From Streptomyces torulosus (GTDB taxonomy: Bacteria > Actinomycetota > Actinomycetes > Streptomycetales > Streptomycetaceae), in assembly GCF_001419765.1 (NCBI RefSeq), contig NZ_LIRK01000036.1, positions 1 through 34,043 of the forward strand: DNA of 34,043 bases. Reading direction: 5' to 3'. Below the pieces are notes generated by a model. It saw only the letters and a list, made by a program, of their open reading frames with translations, did no database searches and was not told where the DNA came from. Positions within the stretch are counted from its first letter, which is position 1, and the number at the start of each line of letters is the position of its first letter. The position numbers and the translations under genes are program-made. Positions 1 to 6,934 of the stretch are shown here, piece by piece.

Positions 1-615
1 GTAGAGGGTGATGGTGCGGGCGATGTCGGCGACGAGGTAGTGCATGTCCCACTGCATCTCGTCGGTCGTACCGTCCTGGACGACCTTGCCGTTGACGTAG
101 GTGCGCAGGCTCTTGCCGCGGAAGTCCCAGTCGGTGACCAGGCCGGGGCCGAGGGGGCAGAGGGTGTCGGAGCCCTTGACCCGGAGCATGGAGCCGGCGT
201 CGGTGTCGCGGAAGTCGTGCAGCCCGTAGTCGTTGGCGATGGTGTAGCCGGCGATGTACTCGCCCGCTTCGGCCTGGGAGATGTTCCGCGCGGTCTTCCC
301 GATGACGATGGCGACCTCGCCCTCGTAGTTGAGCCACTTGCAGCCCTCGGGACGGACGATCGCGCCTTGGTGGGAGTTGAGCGCCGAGGTCGGCTTGTGG
401 AAGTACGTGGGAGTGGCCGGCAGCTCGATCCCGAACTCGTCGACCCGGCTGCGGTGGTTGAGGTGGACGGCGACCACCTTCGAGGGGACCACCGGAGGCA
501 GGTGCTGCGCCCCCTCGATCTTGACGCGGCGGCCGTCCCCGGCTACCAGTTCGTCACCGTCGACGGTGACCTGGACGGCGGCGCCGTCGAGGAGGATGCG
601 GCGGTACTCAGGCAT
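1..615 (-). CDS. FAH-family isomerase/decarboxylase (HpaG-like), 3' end cut by window
   Basis: The first 205 residues of a fumarylacetoacetate-hydrolase-fold enzyme; the rest lies beyond the left edge. Relatives include HpaG, which decarboxylates and isomerises the ring-cleavage acid in homoprotocatechuate degradation. The segment LNYEGEVAIVIGKTAR carries Glu98 and Glu100, and NDYGLHDF carries Asp129, the expected divalent-metal ligands of the fold. The ATG at 615 is preceded by AGGAG with a 7-base spacer and overlaps the upstream dioxygenase stop by 8 bases, so the two are probably translationally coupled. It is the last visible gene of the leftward operon that starts at 5243. The family assignment is firm. 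The exact substrate is inferred from the dioxygenase and dehydrogenase next door; an acylpyruvate hydrolase role is also possible. Confidence 0.85.
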   Translation of the reverse strand, partial: MPEYRRILLDGAAVQVTVDGDELVAGDGRRVKIEGAQHLPPVVPSKVVAVHLNHRSRVDEFGIELPATPTYFHKPTSALNSHQGAIVRPEGCKWLNYEGEVAIVIGKTARNISQAEAGEYIAGYTIANDYGLHDFRDTDAGSMLRVKGSDTLCPLGPGLVTDWDFRGKSLRTYVNGKVVQDGTTDEMQWDMHYLVADIARTITLY

Positions 616-1531
616 GGGCGGGCTCCTGGGGGGTCGTGGTCGGGCTGCCGGTCCAGCCGCCCTCCGGGCGGTCGAACCAGAGGTGCACCTGGCCGGTGCC
701 GATCGAGTTCTCGTACTCGCCGTACTGACGGGCCCTGGCGACGCAGGCGCGCTCGCCGAGGGCGCCGGCCATCATCAGGTAGTGGAAGAACTTCGCCTCC
801 GGCTTGTACTTCCAGAACTCGTTCATCGTGTCGAGGACCTTGTCGTGACGGCCCTCCTTGAACCAGGCGATCCGCTCGAAGTCCGCCGCGCGGGCCTCGG
901 GCGTGAAGATGTGCACCGGGTCGCTGGCCTCGTGGTCGCGCAGCTCGCGCAGCGGCCAGAAGGTGTGCGACAGGGCTCCGGAGGCGATCAGCAGCACGCG
1001 CCGCCCCGGGGTGGCGGCGATACCGTCCGCCAGGGCGCGGCCGAGCCGCAGGTGGTCCTCCATGTCGCCGGTCTGGCAGACGCCGATGGTCACCCACCGC
1101 TTGTCGGGCAGGCCCTCGCCGAGGAACTTCCACAGGTTGATGGTGGCGTAGTAGATCGGCAGGTACTCGTCGTCGATCGCGGTGATCCAGGTGCCGTGCT
1201 TGTCCGCGAACTTCTCGATGTTGCCGGCGAGCTCCGGGTCGCCGGGGAAGTCGTACGGCATCCGGCACATCCCGCGCGGCAGCTCCTCGGAGGTGAACAG
1301 GCCGGCGCGGCGGTGCTGGGCGGTGACGACGAACTCGACGGTGGTGGCCCAGTGGGAGTCCAGGACGACGACGGTGTCGTAGTCGTCGCGCGCGAAGACG
1401 TCCTCGCGGAGCTGGTGCAGGCCGGTGACGAGAGTGATCTCCTTGCCCCCGTTGAGCTCCAGCCGGGTCTCCTCGGGCAGCACGATGGTGGGGACGTGGG
1501 CGAGCAGGCCCGCCCCGACGATCTCACCCAT
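608..1531 (-). CDS. hpaD: Class III extradiol dioxygenase, 3,4-dihydroxyphenylacetate 2,3-dioxygenase-like
   Basis: A 307-residue LigB-superfamily ring-cleavage dioxygenase. These non-haem iron enzymes open a catechol ring next to the hydroxyls, giving a semialdehyde. Visible hallmarks are His12 in LLAHVPT and His60 in LDSHW (expected iron ligands), the SGALSH segment with the conserved second-sphere His, and a C-terminal TGQVHLWF resembling the end of enterobacterial HpaD. The ATG at 1531 follows GGAAGGACC and overlaps the upstream dehydrogenase stop by 8 bases. Dehydrogenase next upstream and FAH-fold enzyme next downstream match the meta-cleavage order of the homoprotocatechuate pathway. 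The true substrate could be another substituted catechol, since the P450 and ligase genes across the promoter suggest a modified aromatic. Confidence 0.85.
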   Translation of the reverse strand: MGEIVGAGLLAHVPTIVLPEETRLELNGGKEITLVTGLHQLREDVFARDDYDTVVVLDSHWATTVEFVVTAQHRRAGLFTSEELPRGMCRMPYDFPGDPELAGNIEKFADKHGTWITAIDDEYLPIYYATINLWKFLGEGLPDKRWVTIGVCQTGDMEDHLRLGRALADGIAATPGRRVLLIASGALSHTFWPLRELRDHEASDPVHIFTPEARAADFERIAWFKEGRHDKVLDTMNEFWKYKPEAKFFHYLMMAGALGERACVARARQYGEYENSIGTGQVHLWFDRPEGGWTGSPTTTPQEPAHA

Positions 1532-2987
1532 GGTCCTTCCATCCCTTCGGAGCGGTCACGGTGTTCTTGACGTCGCAGTAGAAGTCGAAGCTCCAGGTGC
1601 CGCCCTCGCGGCCGACGCCGGAGAGGCGTGAGCCGCCGAAGGGGGCCTGGAGGTCGCGGACGAAGAAGCAGTTCACCCACACCGTGCCCGCCACCAGCCG
1701 CGCGGTGACCCGCTCGGCGCGCTCCGGGTCGCCGGTGAACACGGTGGCGGCCAGCCCGAACCGGGTGCCGTTGGCGAGCCGAACCGCCGTCTCCTCGTCC
1801 GTGAAGGTCTGCAGCGTCAGGACCGGGCCGAAGACCTCCTCCTGCACGATCTCCGAGTCCTGGGCGACGTCGGTGAGCAGGGTCGGCGCGTAGTACTGAC
1901 CGTCCCCCCGGTGGCCGCCGATCACCGCACGGGCCCCGGCGGCGAGCGCCCGCCGCACGAACCCGTCGATCTTCTCCAGCTGGCGGGGGTGGATGTTGGG
2001 CCCGATGTCGGTGGCCTCGTCGCGCGGATCACCCTGCTTCAGCCCGCTCGCCTTCTCGACGAACCGGCGCGTGAACTCCTCCGCGACCGACTCCTCGACC
2101 AGCAGCCGGGTGCCCGCCAGGCACACCTGGCCGGCGTTGTCGTACTGCTCCACCGCCAGGTCGACGGCGAGGTCCAGGTCCGCGTCGGCGAACACCAGCA
2201 GCGGGGACTTGCCGCCGAGTTCGAGGCTGAGCGGCGTGAGGTGGGCGGCGGCCGACGCGGCGATCCGCTTGGCCGTGGGCACCGAGCCGGTGAAGCTGAT
2301 GCGGCGCACGTCCGGATGCGAGGTCAGCGCGTCGCCGATCTCGGAGCCGTAGCCCTGGACGAGGTTGAGGACACCTGCCGGGAGCCCGGCCTCGGCGGCG
2401 ATGTCGGCCAGCAGGGAGGCGGTCAGCGGTGACCACTCGGCGGGCTTGAGGACGACCGTGTTCCCGGCGGCGAGGGCGGGGGCGACCTTCCAGGTGGCCA
2501 GCATGAGCGGGGCGTTCCACGGGGTGATCAGAACGCAGGGGCCGGCCGGGTCCCAGCTGACGTGGTTGGTGTGGCCGCGGGTGTCGAAGTCCTCGTGGTC
2601 CAGCTGGAGCAGCCAGTCCGCGAAGAAGCGGAAGTTGTGCGCCACGCGTGGCATCACTCCGCGACGGTGGGAGCGCAGCAGGGCGCCGTTGTCGGTGGTC
2701 TCGACAATGGCGAGCTCTTCGATCCGCTTCTCGACCCCGTCGGCGATCGCGTGCAGGATGCGGGCGCGCTGCGCGCGGGAGGTGGCGGCCCAGGCGGGGA
2801 ACGCGGCCTTGGCGGCGGCCACGGCGGCGGCTGCCTCCATGGCCGTGCCCCGGGAGATCTCGCCGATCGTGCTGCCGTCGATGGGCGAGACGTCCGGGAA
2901 CGTCTGTGTCGAGGCGACGCGTTCGCCGCCGATCCAGTGCCGGGTGTCGACGGCGACTCCGGCCACGGTGATGGTGTGTTCGCTCAT
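1524..2987 (-). CDS. hpaE: 5-carboxymethyl-2-hydroxymuconate semialdehyde dehydrogenase-like
   Basis: A 487-residue NAD(P)-dependent aldehyde dehydrogenase, the same length as E. coli HpaE. It would oxidise the semialdehyde made by the neighbouring dioxygenase to the dicarboxylic acid. Catalytic features are Asn158 in TPWNAP, Glu256 in SLELGGKSP and the nucleophile Cys289 in GQVCLAG. The C-terminal FVRDLQAPFGG and GREGGTWSFDF segments closely follow the HpaE subfamily rather than general aldehyde dehydrogenases. ATG 2987 was chosen because GGAGGA lies 7 bases upstream; the reading frame stays open further upstream but without protein-like sequence. Stop overlaps the dioxygenase start by 8 bases. 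Confidence 0.88.
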   Translation of the reverse strand: MSEHTITVAGVAVDTRHWIGGERVASTQTFPDVSPIDGSTIGEISRGTAMEAAAAVAAAKAAFPAWAATSRAQRARILHAIADGVEKRIEELAIVETTDNGALLRSHRRGVMPRVAHNFRFFADWLLQLDHEDFDTRGHTNHVSWDPAGPCVLITPWNAPLMLATWKVAPALAAGNTVVLKPAEWSPLTASLLADIAAEAGLPAGVLNLVQGYGSEIGDALTSHPDVRRISFTGSVPTAKRIAASAAAHLTPLSLELGGKSPLLVFADADLDLAVDLAVEQYDNAGQVCLAGTRLLVEESVAEEFTRRFVEKASGLKQGDPRDEATDIGPNIHPRQLEKIDGFVRRALAAGARAVIGGHRGDGQYYAPTLLTDVAQDSEIVQEEVFGPVLTLQTFTDEETAVRLANGTRFGLAATVFTGDPERAERVTARLVAGTVWVNCFFVRDLQAPFGGSRLSGVGREGGTWSFDFYCDVKNTVTAPKGWKDHG

Positions 2988-3022
2988 GCTCTGTTCCTCC
3001 GGTCTCGCGAGGTGGTGGGGGT

Positions 3023-3829
3023 CTACTCGGCGCCGGAGGTGCCGGATTCCAGCAGTCGGCCGCCGTCCCAGACGACGCCGACCTGGCGGTAGTAGGCGGC
3101 GATCGGCTCGCGGATCTCCAGGCGGGCCAGCTCTTCGGTGGGTGCCTCGAACAGTTCCAGCTCGGCGTCGCCGCGCCAGGCCTGTCCCGCCTCGAAGGAC
3201 GCGGCGCCCGACTCGATCAGCTCGTCCAGGGCCAGGCCCTTGCCCTTCTCGATGGAGGGCAGCCACCGGTGGTGGGCCATCGGGTGGGCGTTGACGAAGC
3301 CGTTCGTCTCCGACGGCTCGCGCAGGGTGACCACGGTATGGGCCAGGCGCCGGTCGGCGGCGGCGAGCGTGGCGCCGAAACGGGCCCCCGCCTCGATGCG
3401 CGGAGCGGGACCGTACGGGTGCGGGCGGGTCTGGTGGATCGAGCCGAGCTTCTTCGGGTAGCCCTGGTGCAGGCCGCGGGCGATGGCGAAGTCCTTGTCG
3501 ACCCAGATGTAGGCGCATCGCGAGTAGGTCTGTCCCCGGTACTTGCAGCGGACGACCGCGAAGGCCTCCTTGTACTGGGAGAGCACGGGATCGAGCAGTT
3601 CCTCGCCGGATGCCGAGCAGGACTGCCAGTCGGCCCAGATCAGCGCCACCGCGCCGGGGTCCTCGTCGGCGAGTTCCAGTGACTCGGGAAGCAGCTCACG
3701 CACGCGTGCCGGGTCGGTGCGGTACTCGACGGTGAGCAGGTCCCCGGAGTAGCGCCAGGGCGGTGAGGGGATCAGCGACGAGGCTCCGCTCGCCGTCTTG
3801 GGGAAGAAGAATCCACGGACGGTGGTCAT
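3023..3829 (-). CDS. Acetoacetate decarboxylase-fold protein
   Basis: A 268-residue member of the acetoacetate decarboxylase (ADC) family. The segment HQGYPKKLG contains the adjacent Lys pair that forms and tunes the Schiff base in clostridial ADC, so a Schiff-base decarboxylase or hydratase/aldolase-type reaction on a keto acid is plausible. The N-terminal WRYSGDLLTVEYRTDP and central CRYRG-like strands fit the fold. The ATG at 3829 is preferred (AAGGA about 11 bases upstream); a TTG at 3838 would add three residues. It sits between the ferredoxin reductase and the semialdehyde dehydrogenase, 14 and 35 bases away, so it is part of the operon. Its substrate is not known; a keto acid from ring cleavage is the natural guess. 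Confidence 0.8.
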   Translation of the reverse strand: MTTVRGFFFPKTASGASSLIPSPPWRYSGDLLTVEYRTDPARVRELLPESLELADEDPGAVALIWADWQSCSASGEELLDPVLSQYKEAFAVVRCKYRGQTYSRCAYIWVDKDFAIARGLHQGYPKKLGSIHQTRPHPYGPAPRIEAGARFGATLAAADRRLAHTVVTLREPSETNGFVNAHPMAHHRWLPSIEKGKGLALDELIESGAASFEAGQAWRGDAELELFEAPTEELARLEIREPIAAYYRQVGVVWDGGRLLESGTSGAE

Positions 3830-3843
3830 GATCAGCAAGGTCC

Positions 3844-5055
3844 TTAGGCGGTGAGGGCGGGCTGCTTGAGCAGTTCGGCGCGGTAGCGGGAGGCGGCGGC
3901 CGCCGCGGCCTGGCCGCCGAGGGCGACGACACCGGTCAGCCGGCCGGCGGCGTGGTAGCCGACGACGACGTCACCGTCGAGGTCGCCTTCGAGTACGCGC
4001 ACGTCTTCCTTGCCGAGTACCGGTGCCCCGAAGGACTGCAGGCGGAAGTCGTGCTGGTCGCTCCAGAAGGTGGGCAGCGGCGCGAACGGGGACAGGTCGT
4101 GGCCGGTGCCGGTCAGCTGGGCGACGAGGGTCTTCGCCGCGTGCTTGGCGGTGTCCGTGGGGATGCACCAGTGCTCCACACGGCGCGGTACGCCGTCGTA
4201 GCGGGCGTTGGGGAAGCGGGCGACGTCACCGACGGCCACCACGTCGGGCCGGCCGCCGACGCGCAGGTGCTCGTCGGTGAGCACGCCGTCGCTCAGATCG
4301 AGGCCGTTGCCGTCCAGCCACTCGGTGTTGGCGAGCGAGCCGACCGACTCGACCACCACGTCGGCGGGCAGGACGGTGCCGTCGGCGAGGGCGACACCGG
4401 TGACGTGGTCGTCGCCGGTGAAGCCGGTCACGCCCGTGCCGAGGGCGAAGCGCACGCCGCGTTCCTCGTGACGCTTCAGCAGGGCCCTGGCGAGGAGCTC
4501 GCCGAGGGGGCCGACCATGGGCAGCGGCAGCGGGTCGACGACGGTCACCTCACGGGCGCCCAGAGCGAGGGCGGTGGCGGCGACCTCGCAGCCGATGAAG
4601 CCGCCTCCGACGACGACCACGCGGGCTCCGGGCCTGGTGAGGGCCTGCCGCAGGCCCTGCGCGTCATCGATGGTGCGGACCGTGTGCCGGCCGGCGAGCG
4701 GGCCGGGGCAGCGCAGGCGCCGGGGCCTCATTCCGGTGGCGACGACCAGACCGTCGTACGAGAGCGCCTCGCCGTCGTCGAACTCGACGATGTTCTCCGC
4801 GAACCGGGCGGCGACGACCCGGGTGCCCAGTCGCCACTCCGCGTCGGCCACGCTCGCGCGGGGCCGGAAGGCGAGGGACTCGAAGGGGGCCTTGCCGGCC
4901 AGGACCTCCTTCGACAGGGGCGGCCGGTTGTAGGGCATGTGCGGCTCGTCACCGACGAGCGTGATTGCTCCGGTCCAGCCGGCGGCCCGCAGCTGCTCGG
5001 CTGCGCGCAGGCCGGCCATGGAGGCGCCGGCCACGACAATGCGTGCGTTCATCAT
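3844..5055 (-). CDS. NAD(P)H:ferredoxin oxidoreductase (FAD)
   Basis: A 403-residue pyridine-nucleotide-disulfide-type reductase of the rhodocoxin/putidaredoxin reductase group, which passes electrons from NAD(P)H through FAD to a ferredoxin. The FAD-binding motif is GASMAG (residues 10-15, slightly unusual for GxGxxG). The NAD-binding motif GGGFIG is at 150-155, VVATGMRPRR follows the usual ATG motif, and DVVAVGDVARF is the C-terminal FAD contact. ATG 5055 overlaps the ferredoxin stop as TGATG, giving tight coupling to the ferredoxin it probably reduces. Together they should serve the P450 encoded divergently at 6935. A longer start is possible but would run back through the ferredoxin gene. 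Confidence 0.9.
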   Translation of the reverse strand: MMNARIVVAGASMAGLRAAEQLRAAGWTGAITLVGDEPHMPYNRPPLSKEVLAGKAPFESLAFRPRASVADAEWRLGTRVVAARFAENIVEFDDGEALSYDGLVVATGMRPRRLRCPGPLAGRHTVRTIDDAQGLRQALTRPGARVVVVGGGFIGCEVAATALALGAREVTVVDPLPLPMVGPLGELLARALLKRHEERGVRFALGTGVTGFTGDDHVTGVALADGTVLPADVVVESVGSLANTEWLDGNGLDLSDGVLTDEHLRVGGRPDVVAVGDVARFPNARYDGVPRRVEHWCIPTDTAKHAAKTLVAQLTGTGHDLSPFAPLPTFWSDQHDFRLQSFGAPVLGKEDVRVLEGDLDGDVVVGYHAAGRLTGVVALGGQAAAAAASRYRAELLKQPALTA

Positions 5056-5243
5056 CAGTCCTCGACGCGGATGGCCTGGAGCGGACACACGTCGGCGGCT
5101 TCCTCGACCTCGTCACGCAGCGCGTCGTCGGGGTCGGACACATAGGCCAGGTGGCCGCTGTCGTCCATGGAGAAGACATCGGGTGCGGCGAAGACGCACT
5201 GGCCGTGGTCCTGGCACTTGTTCATGTCGACGACGACCTTCAT
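5055..5243 (-). CDS. P450-type ferredoxin, His-substituted cluster motif
   Basis: A 62-residue bacterial ferredoxin. Cluster ligands are Cys10, Cys16 and Cys53 (CxxHxxC...CP), with His13 at the position of the second Cys of 4Fe-4S proteins. This pattern is typical of the small ferredoxins, mostly [3Fe-4S], that feed actinobacterial P450s; the morpholine P450 ferredoxin is an example. The acidic C-terminus is normal for a reductase-docking ferredoxin. ATG 5243 follows a strong GGAGG. It is the first gene of the leftward operon, with an unusually long leader of about 125 bases carrying a 14-bp-arm hairpin. Confidence 0.92.
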   Translation of the reverse strand: MKVVVDMNKCQDHGQCVFAAPDVFSMDDSGHLAYVSDPDDALRDEVEEAADVCPLQAIRVED

Positions 5244-5309
5244 GGCCGGTCCTCCTGAATGTGAGGGCGTCGGGGCGGGGGCGAGGGCGAGAAGAGGGGC
5301 CCGGCCGCT

Positions 5310-5344
5310 GTCATGCCGGGCCCCGGCCAAGGGCCCGGCATGAC
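5310..5344 (-). promoter_or_regulatory. Leader hairpin upstream of ferredoxin operon
   Basis: Perfect inverted repeat with 14-base arms at 5310-5323 and 5331-5344 and a 7-base loop. It lies between the predicted leftward promoter (5376-5404) and the ferredoxin start (5243), so it would be transcribed as the 5' leader. No T tract follows on the minus strand. It may stabilise the mRNA, attenuate transcription or bind a protein; the sequence alone does not say which. Confidence 0.55.
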
Positions 5345-5362
5345 TGACCGAACCCTTACTCA

Positions 5363-5404
5363 TTTGGCTTCAAACAACATAGGAAGCCACCCACCCCTGG
5401 TCAA
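5363..5404 (-). promoter_or_regulatory. Leftward promoter with TTTG-N4-CAAA operator at +1
   Basis: On the minus strand TTGACC (5404-5399), a 17-base spacer and TATGTT (5381-5376) make a good sigma-70-type promoter. Transcription would start near 5369, inside the dyad TTTGGCTTCAAA at 5363-5374. An operator over the start site suggests repression. The palindrome TATCC-N4-GGATA (5409-5422) just upstream of the -35 might bind another regulator. No regulator gene is visible in this module. Confidence 0.6.
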
Positions 5405-5441
5405 TACCTATCCATGCGGATAATTTTTTTCCAGCCCCCTC

Positions 5442-5484
5442 TTGCGGGGTGCCCGCACCCCCCATACCGTTTGGCATCAAACAA
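5442..5484 (+). promoter_or_regulatory. Rightward promoter with second TTTG-N4-CAAA operator at +1
   Basis: TTGCGG (5442-5447), 17 bases, then TACCGT (5465-5470) is a candidate promoter. The dyad GTTTGGCATCAAAC (5469-5482) covers the expected start near 5477. This repeats the geometry of the leftward promoter; the two dyads are centred 107 bases apart and share TTTGGC-T-CAAACAA. The spacer itself holds a small GGGGTG/CACCCC hairpin. Confidence 0.5.
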
Positions 5485-5561
5485 GTTGCCCGTGTGCCTC
5501 CACCCGCACCGGCCTCTGACTCCCCTCGTCATCCACACCCCAAGCGCCCGAGGAGACATCG

Positions 5562-6917
5562 GTGAGCGCAGCCCCAACCCCCAGCCTCCGTCAGCACATG
5601 CAGCGGCTCGCCGCCGAGGGCATCGACGTGGTGCGCGTGACCTATCCCGACCTCATCGGCACCGACCGCGCACGCGACATCCTGCTGGACCACCTGCCGT
5701 CGGCCTGCGACCACGGCCTGGCCTTCTGCCGGGCCGTCTACCACACCAGCCCCCAGGGCGACGTGGTCCCCGTCTCCGGAGGTCTGGACGCCGGTCTGCC
5801 CGACATCACCGTGCGCCCCGACCTGGCCAGCCTGGTCCCCCTCCCCTGGGAACCCGGGGTCGCCGCCTGCCTCGCCGACGTCACCGACCCGGCCACCGGC
5901 ATGACCGCGCCAGAGTCACCCCGCGATCTGCTGCGCACCGTCCTCGACCGGTGCGCCGAACACGGCCTGCGTCCGGTGGTCGGCCCCGAACTCGAATACT
6001 TCCTCTGCGACGAGGACCCTGCCTCCCCGAGCGGCTGGAAGCGCTACTCGGGCGCCGCCGGAGTCGTCTACACAGCCGGTCTGCGCGCCGACGGCGACAA
6101 CCACCTGCTGCGCACGTTGCGCCTGCTGCGGGACATGAACATCGGGGCGACCAGCGGAAACCACGAGTTCGACGGCGGCCAGTTCGAGATCAACCTCACC
6201 CACTCCGAGGCCCTGTCCGCCGCGGACCGCGCCTTCTTCTTCAAGTCCGCGATCAAGGAGCTGGCCCGGAAGGAGGGAAAGCTCGCCACCTTCATGGCCA
6301 AGCCGTTCAACGACGCCGGAGGCTCCGGTTTCCACCTCCACCTGTCCTGCGACAACGACGAGGGCGGCAACGTCTTCGACGATCCCGCCGGGCCGTACGG
6401 GCTGTCCGCCACCGCCCGCCACGCCGTCGCCGGCATCCTCGCCCACGCCCCGGCCCTGGCCGCACTGGCCAACCCGACCGTGAACTCCTACAAGCGGTTC
6501 GGCCCGGACACCCTCGCCCCCTGGCTCATCGACTGGGGCCTGGACAACCGCAGCGCCATGGTCCGCATCCCGCCCGAGCGCGGCTCCGGCGCCCGGTTCG
6601 AACTGCGCCTCGGTGACGCCAGCGCCAACCCTTACCTGCTGATCGCGGGCACGATCGCCGCCGCGCTGCTCGGGGTACTGGCCGGCGAGGAGCCCCCCGC
6701 CCCGCTGGAGGGGTACGGCTACGACACCGCCAGGGCGTCGGTGCTGCCCATGAGCCTGCCGGCCGCGCTGGACGCCCTGGAGGCGGACACGGAACTGACC
6801 GACGTCCTCGGCAAGGACTTCACCGCCTCGTTCCTCTCCTACAAGCGCAACGAGACCGAACGCTTCCACCGGCACGTCACCGACTGGGAGTTCACCGAGT
6901 ACGCCTACCACCTGTGA
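5562..6917 (+). CDS. Glutamine synthetase-like gamma-glutamyl ligase
   Basis: A 451-residue type-I glutamine-synthetase-fold protein. It has the metal-binding GPELEYF (Glu143, Glu145), NHEFDGGQFEINL (Glu202, Glu209), SGFHLHLS (His258), the NPTVNSYKRF signature at 304-313 and ELRLGDASANPYL (Arg349). It lacks the close similarity and conserved adenylylation-site context expected of housekeeping GlnA. Such homologues often ligate glutamate to another amine, for instance PuuA with putrescine or the GS-like proteins of aniline and isopropylamine degradation. Starts at GTG 5562 with AGGAG upstream. It is the first gene of the rightward operon, 17 bases ahead of the P450 start. A gamma-glutamyl amide intermediate in amine catabolism is an inference from family and neighbours. 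Confidence 0.85.
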   Translation: MSAAPTPSLRQHMQRLAAEGIDVVRVTYPDLIGTDRARDILLDHLPSACDHGLAFCRAVYHTSPQGDVVPVSGGLDAGLPDITVRPDLASLVPLPWEPGVAACLADVTDPATGMTAPESPRDLLRTVLDRCAEHGLRPVVGPELEYFLCDEDPASPSGWKRYSGAAGVVYTAGLRADGDNHLLRTLRLLRDMNIGATSGNHEFDGGQFEINLTHSEALSAADRAFFFKSAIKELARKEGKLATFMAKPFNDAGGSGFHLHLSCDNDEGGNVFDDPAGPYGLSATARHAVAGILAHAPALAALANPTVNSYKRFGPDTLAPWLIDWGLDNRSAMVRIPPERGSGARFELRLGDASANPYLLIAGTIAAALLGVLAGEEPPAPLEGYGYDTARASVLPMSLPAALDALEADTELTDVLGKDFTASFLSYKRNETERFHRHVTDWEFTEYAYHL

Positions 6918-6934
6918 CGACTGGGAGCCATGCG

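Noticed and set aside
40..1631. Long plus-strand open frames at 40-861 and 329-1570
   Set aside because: Shadows of the minus-strand FAH-fold and dioxygenase genes; they read as Arg/Gly/Val-rich protein with no family pattern, while the minus frames carry clear motifs and ribosome sites.
3952..5145. 397-residue plus-strand frame
   Set aside because: Antisense to the ferredoxin reductase, whose FAD and NAD motifs and coupled start are unambiguous.
5446..5461. GGGGTG/CACCCC hairpin as a terminator
   Set aside because: It lies within the predicted promoter spacer of the rightward operon and upstream of all genes on either strand, so termination is unlikely.
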